DNA of 64,000 nucleotides from NCBI RefSeq assembly GCF_021018805.1, contig NC_086249.1:78394472-78458471 (forward strand), read 5' to 3'. Position numbers and translations under genes: made by a program. The notes under the pieces were generated by a model. It made no database searches. It was not told the origin of the DNA and saw only the letters and a program-made list of their open reading frames with translations. The DNA comes from Prinia subflava (Eukaryota; Chordata; Aves; Passeriformes; Cisticolidae). Position 1 is the stretch's first letter. Every line of letters starts with the position of its first letter. Below are positions 1 to 12,500 of the stretch, piece by piece.

Positions 1-2480
1 GCTGTTGGATTACTTCATGGAGCGGCTGTTAGGTTAAGTACAATACTTTCAGTGTTGAAGTATTCAGTGGACAATGAAACCTCAACATGAGAAAAAAAGT
101 AAACAGGGAAGTTATAGCTGTTTTGTGGCAGGGTGGAGAAAGCAAAGCAGTATAAAGGACTAGACAATAAATTTGCTGCTTTTATTGGTATGTTTTATTA
201 TGCTATCCACTTATACGCAAAATTTATTATTAAAGATCATATGGTTTATGCTAGATAGTTTTTGCTCATTTTATGGTCAAACTCCTGTATAGCTATAGAC
301 ATCTGAAGTATATATATATGTCTCTGTTAATTAAAATAAATCCATTTGTGGCCAATGGAGACTAGTTCATAGTTTTAAGTTGCAATTCATCTGACCTTCT
401 TGGAGGACTTTGTGGAGCACAAGCTAAAATGGACATCTGTTTCCTCTAAGAAAAGCCTCACATGTAGATACCTACATGAAGAAGTGTCCTGGTCCCGCTG
501 TCTGCTATGATACACAAAACAGGTGTGCTGTGAATGTAGATACAAAGGGAATAAGATATAAACCAAATATTAGGCATTAGTGGGAAAAACAGAATGGCAG
601 AAAGAATTGAATGTTAGGAAAACCTCTGACTGCTGAAAAATTATAGCATGTGTAAGTCTCCAGGCATGTCTGGTGTTATCCAAAGCAAATGTTTCTCAGC
701 ATCTCTGAACAGTACTGCAAGGTCCCACTGTGAAATAATTATCAGCCTGGCTACAACACTCTCAGTTTTCTAGCCAGAATCTGAAGGAGAAGGACAATTA
801 TGAGGGGCCAACTCTGGTTGTTGCCAGAAGAGATACTAGGGCAGAAAACACCAACAAAAAGGATTATCCAGTATCCAGGCTGGCAGCAAGTGTTACTAGT
901 AGGGTGGAAGGGAAGAAAATTATGAAAGCCTTCTAAAACCTGCTAATTTATCTGGAATAAAACTGTCTTAACAGTGTGTGGGAGTTATTTTATTAGTTTA
1001 AAAAACTAAAATGTGAACAACTTGCTTTCATACATAACATTGATAGAAAGTGATAGAAAAGGGAGTTGTGAAAGGAAGAAATTTGAGTGCAGAGTACAGT
1101 GCAATAGTTTTTCAAGGTCAATGTAATTCCTCTTTCTAAACATGTTTGTTGCACAAAGTGGAATAGGAATATCAGAGGATTGTATTTCCATCTGTTTGCT
1201 TAAAACCAGGTCTGTGCTGCAGCATGAACAGGCAAAGCTCTGATGAGCTGGAAGCACTTTGGTTCACGATGCACCCTCTAACAATGCCATAGTATGCTGA
1301 TTTCCTTATGATAATTGTTAAGGGTTTTATAAGTTTTAATAGTCATCACATGGTCACAAGCTGATTTTATGAAACTTTGTTCATTAGTCTCAGCAAAGCA
1401 CTGCAGCACAAGTAAGAATTTCTAATTGAGTTTAGTAATAGGCTGAAAAGGTAGTTATCACACAAAGCAAATACAAAAGCAATGTAAAGAATTTTATTTT
1501 GTTTAGAATTGAAATCTGGCAGCAGTTTTATCCTGACTCTTAAAGAAGTCAGCATAGTAAGCATTTAAATCAGTGTACCCATGAACTGCTGAGATCAAAA
1601 GTTAGCAGTGGTGTTATTTGTCAAATATGAGTGACCTTTGTGAATCTGTTTCAATGCTCAGGTAGGCTGGAATTGATTGAGCTTACTCCATGTATTTATG
1701 AACAGAGGTGAATAAGGGCAATAGGTGCTTTGGAATAAGACTTATCAATGAGAAAACTGATTCTGACAACACTGTATCAGCTGAGAACTAACCCCTGAGT
1801 TTTACCAGTAGAGTTCACCTTCAGATTCAGAAATCTAGGTTAATGTACCTAAATGCAAGTGTCTATCAGTATGCTAATGGCTAAGCCTCTCAACAAGTAT
1901 AAGCCTGGGGTACAGCTCAGATGTTCAACCATACTCGGCTAATGATGTTTAGGCATCCTAGAGTATCTAAGATATCTGCATAGGCTTGACAGATATAACA
2001 GAGGAGTTGAGATCTACTAGGCTAGTAGCAACTGGCCAGGAAAGCTATCAGGGCACCTCAAATGCATCTGTCTAGGCAAATAAACTGAGCTGTTAGTCAG
2101 CAAGGCTCAGGTAACTCAGTCTAAAGGAAACATCTCATTTGGTAAACCAAAGAGCTCTCTAGACTCACCTGGCCATGTTGTCTAGGCTTTGCATTCATAT
2201 GGTGGGAAGACAATCTTCCAGCTCATCTAAATGCAGGTCGCTGGATGTGGAACTGAACCAGACCTTGAAGATCTATAACATTTATGTTTTCTTAGAAACA
2301 GCTTAGTAAACTAGCAGGCCAGAAAAGTCTTAAACTCTACGCATGCCAAACCTTATCAAAACATGATATTCTTTCAGAATTCTCTGGTGAGCAAACTCTC
2401 ACAGGCCCACTCAGATGCCTGTGGAATGGGACCCAGTATGCAGTGACAGCTGGCTTTGTGCAAAAAAGAGTTGAAGAAAA
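1..2480. other. AT-rich non-coding DNA
   Basis: No exon, repeat family or RNA gene recognised. Short open frames here are at chance length. Confidence 0.5.
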
Positions 2481-2490
2481 ATATGTGCTC

Positions 2491-2565
2491 CTGCTGCTGC
2501 TGCTGCTGCTGCTGCTACTACTACTACTACTACTATCACTGCTCCTCCTTCTCCTCCTCCTCCTC
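2491..2565. repeat. Compound trinucleotide tract (CTG)8 (CTA)7 then CTC-rich
   Basis: Eight CTG units (2491-2514) are followed by seven CTA units (2515-2535), then an interrupted CTC/CTT stretch to about 2565. On the minus strand it reads as CAG and TAG units in one frame and as serine or arginine runs in others. This explains the low-complexity open frames at 2337-2606 (minus) and 2456-2650 (plus), which are not genes. Confidence 0.95.
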
Positions 2566-5500
2566 TTTCCCTCTGTATAATGTACAGGGATGGTCACAGC
2601 ATTCATCCAGGGTATGGAAGGACTGGGATCGAGACAAAGCTTCTGTATAAAGCAGGATTAGTTTATCTTACCACAAATATCAAGTTTGAGGCTTCACTTC
2701 TTATGTATAGCAAGGTCTGGATTTTGGTAACCAAATTGTTCAGTCTGCCACCCTTACAAGAGTATGCACTCATGACTTCCTAACATAGAAAGAAGGATTT
2801 ACCAAAGCTTACACAGGAATGTGTCTGGCTTTTTTATGGAGCTTGGACATGAGACAGCTTTTAACCTGGCCTGAGGAAATTTCAAATTCCTGGGTCTGTA
2901 GCATGAATATATCCGATGCTGGTCCAAAACTCTGAAATTTACATGTGTTTCCACTAGCTCATGAAGTCATCAGATTTTAATTACCCACTATTTTGTCAAG
3001 GACATATCCAGGCTTTCTTTGTTCAGATTATATGAATCAGTTACCTGCCAAAAGCAATCAGGGTAATGTGGCTACTACATGTGCCATGTACTAAACATGA
3101 TATTTACAATAACACTTGTGACTATGATAAGAGCTTTATATCCAGACTATGGACCAGTGAGAATATCTGGTGAACCCTTTGCAACATGTTTTTGTGTTAC
3201 TGCCCTTTTAATTATGTAATTCAGAAAATGAAAAACAATGCCAGATTTCCATAAAAAGTAGACATCTACACATTGATAATCTACAAAGGCCTAATTAATT
3301 TGGTATCTCTAGGGTATGTCATAACTTACGTGTCTAAAATTATGAGGAATTACCTTGTTAAAGTCTTTTGAATCTGACTACAGGTGTTCTAGCAGTGCTC
3401 CAGTAAGAGAGTTATTCAAATCCCATTCCCATTTCTGGTGGAATTTTTATCATTTGTGTGGCTATGTTTTGCCAACAAAAAATGAGAAAAGAGAAGACTC
3501 TGTTCACATTCATCTGTGGGGATTCAGCAATTAAATCAATTTGATTAACCAAAGACCCATTCTGCTGTGTATTTACATACTGTAATTACGAATTGGCAAA
3601 TAGCGGGAAAAGTGGGAGCGTGGGATAGCATGGTTTTATATCAGTTGTTCCAATACAACGCCTGTAATACTTCTAAACAAGCAGTCAGATCTATTCACTG
3701 TCTCAGCACTCCAAATGGGTCAGATGAAGCAGTATTTTTAATGGGGTTTGGGCTGACATTTCACATTCTTTTCTACATGGCAAATGCTTAAAAGCCAGTG
3801 CTAAAACTCCTGAGAATTGTTCTGTCTCATCTTTTTGAATCTATATTTTCTTCTTCTCTAGTACCAATATAACAGTCTGTTTATTTCAGACTTGCCAAAC
3901 ATCCAGGTTTGATCAAATCGGTTTGATTTCCAGAGTGTTTGGTTGAGCTCAGATTGCAGCTTGGTCTACTGAAAATTGAATAATGTCTGTGTTGAAGGTG
4001 GCTGTGAGAAGACAAACTGTCAGGTTAAATCAGCAAGGACTGCAGTCTGGAAGCTCAGCTGCCGGGCTCTGACTGGGTGGCCTCACATGTGCTTCCAGTC
4101 CAAGCCAAGGAAGGAGCATTTGAGGTCCCAGAGGGAACATTACTCTGTAGACTGAGCAGTTCTGTGGCATCTCAGGCACCTGCGAGGGTCAGACACCACA
4201 CCTTCACAAATGGGTGAAAATGTATGGAGCATTTTAATTTCCTCCCAGATACTTGGTCATTGATCTAGTGTAACTGCTTGGGGAAGGAAAATCTGGACTG
4301 ATGAAGCACTGCCATACACATCCATGCAAATAAATGATCAATAGAGTTGCCTCATGCCAAAATACGGGAGTCTTGCTTAACGCATAGCCCCTAGTGATTG
4401 AAACAACTTTGTCTTTATCATGGAAGACAGTCTCTTTGTTCAGCTCTGAGTTGCAATAAAAATGAGCTCCAGTTTGAACAGATAGTACTAACACTGATAT
4501 TAATGTAGATTTTTTTGTAACCCAAACAAAAAAGGGGCAATTCTCAGTGATTTTTGCATATAGTCCGTATCAACAACTGTTTCTAATATACAATATCTTT
4601 ACTTACATATATATATAATTTGATTATCCTACTATTTATGTATCCTATGAATTTATATATGTGTCTGGATTAAAGATAAAAATCACAATATTTATTTTGA
4701 TTTAAAAAGGTTCCAGAGAAACCACCACATCTGTTTCAATAGGTAATTTTCATTTACTCTTAAAAATCAGAGATTATTTTCAATTTGTATTTATGTAGCT
4801 TCAGTTCCTTCTTATTATGCCTTTATCTACTAGATTAAAGACTCCATTACAAGAAATAATGCAGGTAATTTTAAACTGTTGTCATGTTATTTCTTAACCT
4901 TTTTATGTAAAGGAAACAGATTTACTCATTTACTATAAGATAGGTTTTCCAGGCCTCAGATAATTTCTTTTTTCAATCTTTGTCAATTTAACAACATTTT
5001 TTAATGAAGGTGAAAGGTCTGGGCACAAATTCTTCTCAAAATCTCCAGTTCCCACTGATGATTCATCTGGAAGTCCTCACTCCACATGTGGAGTAGAAAC
5101 CTTGTTTCTGAAAGACTGGGCTTGTGCCAGACATTGTTAAGTTACCATTTATGTCATTCAAATGGACCTGCTGCTCAGCATGCTAATGTAAATGACCGCT
5201 TACATTAGCATCCACTTATCATGTAACATGTCATTTTTGTATCTTCTGCTCAGTTTACAAGAAACAAAAAGAAATTTATAAAAAAATTGGAGTCTCTGAA
5301 ATCCCTGAGTTGAAAATTTCCCATTTCCTGTTATTTGAATATTATTTTCTGATAGTTTGTCTCATACTAAATATTTATTTTTTACCCTGGCTTCCAAAGA
5401 AATTTAATGTACACCTGTGAGAGATCTGGAAACAGACAGTAGACTTATCTTCTTATCTTTTTTATTCCTCTATTTTTTGTTCATTGACATTTTTTGCAGT

Positions 5501-6394
5501 CCTGTGAGTTCACAAGCGAATGCTTATGATTGTACACAGGTATTGCAATTTTTATACAGTGTAGGCATAAGTTTACTCACAGAACTACACAAAACCCTTG
5601 ACAGAAAAGCTGTTATTTTCCAGAGCAGAGAAGTGGGAAGGAAAATCCTTGCACAAAGTCTTAAATAAAGGTGTCTTTCTGATGTCTGATCTTTTTGTAG
5701 AGTCAACGAAGAAGCTCAGCCTTCTGTTTCTGAAGTGTTGTAAGGGGATTCATTTTACGAACCGAAAGAAAAAAAATCTGCCAAATATTCCATGGGAACA
5801 ATATTCCTCTGGTTTGAAGGGGGCAAGATTGCTAGAAAGCATATCTATACCACTAGGCTGTCTTAGGTAAAATAAGTGATGATCCCAGGCTTTTAGATGC
5901 CATGCTTGCTAACACATCAGATTAGTGTTCATGTTTGGTTTGTTACAAACACTAAATCTGTCTGTACTGTTGAAGTCAGGTGTTGTGTTCTGTTTGAGAG
6001 ATGGTTGAAGAATTTGCCACTTATCTCTCTTTTATCATCCCTTGCGAACATTTCCTTCTTATCTAAGCACATACTCTAGCAAGTGAACTCCACCAGATTG
6101 TATTTGAGCAGACAGAAAGCTCTCCCACTGTTATTTACAAAATGTGAGGGACCTAGGAAAGCTATTCCTTAAGATCTCAGCCATAATTACTATCTCACAA
6201 TAAAGACCTGATAATTAGCTCCACTCATTCTAGCTCTCCACCTCTCCATCCTCTCTTTATAAGCGTAAGGCTCAGGCTATTGACTGGAGCCTATCAAACC
6301 TCCTATACTACATTATATTGGTTGTGTATGCAAGATATTTCAGGGCTTTAACCATTACCAAATCCATGATAACAGGATGGCAGAGATTGGCAGG
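2566..6394. other. AT-rich non-coding DNA
   Basis: No feature can be named. A minus-strand open frame at 4234-4494 has mixed composition but lacks a family match or splice context. Confidence 0.45.
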
Positions 6395-6545
6395 AGTTTC
6401 TGGAGATTTTCTGGACCAACCCCAGATCCGCTGAAGCAAAGCTATCTAGAGCTGGTTGCCCAAGATCCTGTCCACATGGCTCTGGGGTATGTCCAGTCTT
6501 GGAGAATCCACAAGCTCCTTGGGTATGTTTGTGGACACTTTCCTG
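6395..6545 (-). mobile_element. CR1 LINE fragment, minus strand
   Basis: The plus strand reads GGACCAACCCCAGATCC, then a CTAGAGCTGGTTGCCCAAGA segment, GTCCAGTCTTGGAGAATCC and ACAAGCTCCTTGGG. This matches the order of motifs in the reverse complement of the CR1 3' region, as known from bird genomes. It is diverged and both ends are eroded. Overlapping open frames (6348-6649 minus, 6377-6580 plus) come from this element. Confidence 0.7.
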
Positions 6546-9500
6546 GTGAGTTCTCCATGGATCTGCCAAGTGAAAGTTAGTGGATCACCAATGGCTCTTC
6601 CCTGAGGACATACATAGAATGGCCTCTGTCCTGGCTCATTCCTTTGCATGCCCGCTAAAGGGCTGAGGACACCTTTGTCCTTGAAGATATCAGGTCTAGG
6701 GAAAAAAAGTATTTTTTCTCCAAAGTTTTTTTTTCTTGGTCTTGTTCAAGGAAAGATGGGTGCTACAAACTATTTCTTAAAAAGCTGTAAATACTTCCCA
6801 GATGGTAGAATCTCAGTAATTTTCCTGCTCTGTATTTCAGTGTAAGGGTGGCCTAATTTTCCTATGGTCATGTTCTTGTCTAGGTCACTATGCATCCTCA
6901 AGCTTACAACAATGGCAATAAGATCATTTGAAGAATTTCTGATATTACCTACTGTGTTTAGGATGTACTTGTGCCTTTTTTTGGAATTCAGTTACAAAAA
7001 GGTACCGTATGGACTCTAGGACAGTAAGACAGGGCCAGAACTTGAAATTATAAAAACACTCATACCAAAAGGAATTCGGGTAGCAGTAAAAAACCTTAAT
7101 TTATTTAGATTCAGAAAAAGGCAGGCAAGGAATGGTAGATTCAGAGAGTAAAACATGTGGCTAGTGCTCTGATTTTTGTTTTTCAATCTTTTCCTATAAA
7201 TTATCTATATATTCAATTTGTGGAGTTAGAAACACTATATTTGGCTTTTTTTCTACAGATCACAATATCACATGAGCTTTTAGAAAGACCTCAACTACTA
7301 GACAGAAGTGAGTATAAAGATGCAAAAATGCACCATGTGTAAAAATATACAGAAATTTCTGGAAAAATACCAAACAAACAGAATAGCAAGGTTCATGCCC
7401 ACAAGATTCTTCTTCAATTTTTCTGTTATATACAGTTATTTAAACAAAGCATATTGAATTCCTAAGTTTGAAAAAATGAGCTTTGTGATTAAAATTCCTT
7501 TTTTATCAGAAGATTATCTAGGTCACTACAGCAAAAAAGTGCATCAGCAAGAAGGAGTATTTGCTGTGTTGATAGTCCTCTGAGCATCTTCAATGAATGC
7601 CTGACTGGAGAATGAGAAACTGTTCTCTTGCCAGTTTTCAGTAACCATATGTTGTGTGTCTCCTGAATACTGACTGCAGAGAGGTGTTTTGGATCTTCTA
7701 GACACCAGTGAAAGAAAATATTTCTAGTTTCAAGACAAAAAAAGAGAAGAGAGTAGACCTTTTTGGTCATGTTTAATTGCTCTGTTACCAGAAAAAAAAA
7801 GTTGGATGCTAAATATAGCCTCTTGTATTCTTGGTAAAAATCAATCTTTTTTTTAAATTAACATCTACTTCTTCTATGATAATCAGATAAGAATTTTTTT
7901 ACAGTAACACTTCTGTGTGTCTTGAATGTCTCGAATAGGTCTTTTGTCCTACATCCCAATAGTACTTACATGTTTTTTTTGTGTGGTTTGATGTGTTTGC
8001 CCTGATGTATCTGCTCGACCTGGTCTTGAGATTCGGTGCACAGGCATTAAAGACAAGACCCTACATTTTTAAATTCTTTTAGTCAGAGAGGTTGAAGACA
8101 TGTATTATAGCATCATATTTTATTATTAGTTTCCACTGAACAAAACAAAAAATTTCAAATGCCTCCAGTCTTGGGAAATAAAAAAAAAAAAAAAGATTCT
8201 AAAAGCCTGCAACAGATACAGTTTTTATTGTGACTGTTGACTTCTGAGGAGTTATTCTTATTGAATTTGATCAGGTATTAGAACAGATCTCACATTAAAA
8301 TTTAGAGGTTAGAATTTTCTGTGCATGAAGCTCATTTTGTCACACTGGTGCTATCTCCAAAAGGCAATAATCAAGTGATGTGAAATAACTAAAACCGTAG
8401 CTGTAGCTTGTGGATCAGGAGAAAGAAAACTAACCTCAGATGGGTTAAAGTCAGGACAAGCTAGCATCTGTTGTAATCCTTTACTGAAAGCTGCTCCTTC
8501 TCACTGGACAAAAATGGCACAAGTTTAGGCTCAGGTCCTATTAACTTTCAATTTTAAGAAAAGAATTCTTTTAAGGAAGTAATATATTTCAATATATTTG
8601 TGTTTGGGAGAATCCTGTGGGTGAGATATGTGAATAAATGGATACCTACGCACAGAGATGAAAATTTTTACATAATAATATATATTTAGATACCCTTCTT
8701 TTTAATTACCTTTTTTTTTGAAATACAACAGAATTTTTTAACTCTCTGTTCTTCTAGAAGCACTAGGAAAATGTTAAGAGATTTATAAGGTAGCTGAGAA
8801 GCAAATCAGTAAAAAATTCTCTCATCTTTCTATTAAGCTGTCTGGATGTCTCATCTGACGACTTGGTTCTCTCTTTTGGACTTTGAATGTTAAAGTTCTC
8901 ATAACGTTCTTCTAATTAAATAGTTCTAGAAAATACAGTTAAATGTAAAAAGGTAAGAAAGATGGTCATAACTTGCTTACATTATCTACAATGTAAGAGA
9001 TCTCCTAACAGATGCTTTCTAAGAAAGTTTAGCACAGAGATGATAGCTTAAAGGCTTCTAGAGGCTATGGCAGTTAAAAAAAAAAAAGTAGAAAAGAGTA
9101 TTTTACTATTTATGTCAGAGAATTAGAGGGTAAAAGCTAATTGTGAATGTACATTATTTTTTTAGAGTACCAGGGCAGTATATTTTCTGTTCACTGAAAT
9201 ATGTTCAGTGTTCATGGTAGTAAAGGGGCACACAGTAATCTAGGCACAGGGCTGTGGAAAGACATCTTAGCTGTAATCATTCAAGGCAAATATTTGGCTT
9301 TGTTTCCTTAGGTGATAAATCTCCTAACCCCACTGCCAAACAGTAGGATAGCAAAACTTACAGGGAAAAGACAGAGACTGCTCAAGAGGAAACTCCTGCT
9401 TTGGGCTCTGGAAGTCCAACACAATTGTTGTTAAAGCATCGAGTGCTGACACTGAAAATGGGACTGCATCCACATGGCAAGTGAAGGCCACTTGCAAGGT

Positions 9501-12500
9501 TAAAAGTTATGTTAGATGGAATTTTCACACTGGGGATTAAAAGCCACATATTTGAATAAGTTAAAAAGTTTTCCACATCACTTTTATAAAACAGAGGAAA
9601 TGGACAGTAGTACAATTCACCACAGCCAAATTTCTCCAGATTGAGACTTCCTATCTAGCCCAAAGTGAAGATTTTGTCTTTTTGCTCCACTGTGTCCTCT
9701 GCTTAGAGGAATACTGTGGTTTTAGTAAGATAAAAAGGACAAAATAACTTTCTAGTGCCCTTTTGTGCTCCCTTGCATGATTCAATGAGTATAAGACTCT
9801 GCCAGTGGCAGTCTTGAACAGTCTTGAAATAACAGACTAGAGAAAACCAAAAGTGCCTGCAACACAGCATAACAAATACAGGCTCTGATGCTGAGCTAGT
9901 TAAAAAAGATGAAAATCCAAGTCAAAATGGACCACAGAGGAAGGAAAAGTCACAAAAGCTGACTCCAAAGTTGTGAAGCTGAGTTTCCTGCATTCCCTCT
10001 GGAGCCAGAAGAGTCCTCTAAGGTGCAGTTCAGATCAGGTATTTGAGCAGCTATGAATCTCTCTTTACAGAAGATTATGTTCTCAAGGAGTAGCTTAGGG
10101 AAGACAAAGATTGGGTTAACTTGCCAAAGGTGCAGTTTTTGTGAGCACTTGTGTCTCAAGTCAATGTGTCTCCTAGGTGTGGGATCCCTGCCCTGTGTGC
10201 TGCATGACAATTAATTTTAATTTGAGCTCTAATACAGAGCAGACAAAATCATTTCCTGTTGGGGACATGTGGGACCGGGATATAGGCTATAGCACATTGT
10301 CATTTTGTCTTTATATAGAAAGCAGATTTGAGCTGTGATTAAACTGGCTTACCCCACTGCATCACTCCCAGCCACAAACCCCCCCACCTCAACCCTACAA
10401 GCCCAACTTTTCTGGTGTACCCCAACAGGCCTGGTAGCTATGGATATCCTCCATAACTTCATGTCCTACCCTTGGCACAAGAGTACAAAAAACATTGTGA
10501 AAAGGCTTGAAACAATCCATTTCTTAAAACATGCAGCTTAGAGAAGAGTATGGCTCAGGTACAGAAAACTATGCCCTAAGGCTTGGAAGAAGGAAGGGCT
10601 CCAGGCAACATTTCTATACCTGTGCCTTTGTCCTTGGGAAGATCTCTCAACCTCATAACAAAATGACCAAGCATGTGCATTAGAAGAAAACTAGTTTTTT
10701 GAATCCATGTTTGTAAGGCATCCAGCCTCCCCAGCATGTATAAACTTTATTTGGAGCTGTGTGGGAACACCACCTGCTCACACTGCTCCAAGAAATTCCA
10801 CTTAGAACATTCAGAAGCAGCTGGGATGTGAATATTTGATTCATCTCATCAGAAACTGAAATTAGGATTGAAAACATAGATCATGCATTCTACTTACATT
10901 CCAAGAAAATATTTATTTCTTAATATTTTTGTTCACTGAAGTATCACAAACTGCTTATCATTTCAAGCTTCTTTATGCTATGGGTTGATATGGTTTATAT
11001 TAAACTTTGTAAATGACTTTAAGGTGGCAAATTTGCCATGATTCAAGCCAGCTGACCTGCAACTAAAATACAAAGTGCAGCTAGAATCAATAGTTTCCAT
11101 TGTGACTACCAGTTGTGCAGCACATAATGTTCTATAGCATGGTGGGCATGGGAAGCAATTGCCTGGGCTTTATAGTTGTATTAGTCTTCTACTCCTGTAA
11201 TTTTAGAAAGCACAACGTTACAGAGAAAATTCCACGTGCTCCAGAAGGGAGTAGAGTGAAGACTCTGCAACTGATAGTTCTAAGTCCACTGAATACATTC
11301 TTCAGTGGCTGAACTACTGGCACATTTTTCTTTATACAGACATTAGGGAAGCAAGATTCAACAAACAGCAAATTTTCCTCACCTGCGAAGGGCTAGAATG
11401 CCTGGGGCTTCTTTTGATATCTCTCAGTTTCTTGAAAAACTTTGTTCTTGTTCTGGTCTAAATCCTTTCACCTTTTTCTAGTTGTGCTATATACCTTCCA
11501 CTATTACTTATTTTCTAGTCATAAATTAAAAGGCTGACAGTAGCAATGATCTTTGGAACCATTTTTCTGAAATATCCAACTGGGTAGTGGTAAATTCCCA
11601 TTCCTCCACTTATGAAAATTTATTTTATTCCTACTTGGATGTTATTTAAAAAACCTAAAAAACAAACCAAACCATACCTCCTATAACTACTACCTGTGTA
11701 TTTGGACACACAGCTAGTTTTGGACCAAAAAGGTTTGTTAGTTTTTTTGAAGTGGCAATAGCATACAGAAAATCCAGATCAGAAAAACACAAAAGCCCCA
11801 TCTTTAGTAGCTCATTTGAGTAGGCCAAGCTGCTGTTTTGAAACCAGATTCTCTCCAGAAATAATAATTTTCTAATTCCTGTGTGGATAGGTATCATTGA
11901 TTGGAGTATCTCATTAGAGTAAGTGCCTCAAAACCATTACTTCTTCTCACTGGTTGAAAAATGTAGAACAAGAGATGTAAAATTAATTTGAGATTTTCAC
12001 CTCTCCAGCTTTTTTTCTGGCCTCAATGTCTTGCTCCATGTGTCAATATATAAAATTTTCCACCAAGAACATCCAGGCCAGAGCTGGAATAACAATGTTT
12101 GGAGAGGAGGACAAACTTATCTCTGAGGAAACACATGAATTTTAGCCAAAACCAATTTTTCTGAGTAATCTATTCTACAAAACAGGAAATGTTGATGATA
12201 CCAGCTCATTTGTTTACCTTGCTGTCAGTTGAGATGTTCAGCTTCCTGCACAAATGTTTTATAATTTGCATACTCAGATTAGTTGTATACTATGCCATCA
12301 CCCTGTTTGGGGCATCGTATGTAGTCCCCTTGCAGTACCTCACTACCATTTACTCTACAATGTACTTGTTTTCCTCTTTCCTTTGAGCCAACGTGTAATT
12401 TTTCATATTTTATTTGTGGGACACCAAATGCAGGGAAACACCAATTGCTGAAAAATGTCAGTGGTGTAGCAGGGATTGGTGCTTGCTCCATGTGCCCTAA

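Noticed and set aside
2337..2650. Poly-Ser/Cys/Tyr open frames
   Set aside because: Translation of trinucleotide repeats.
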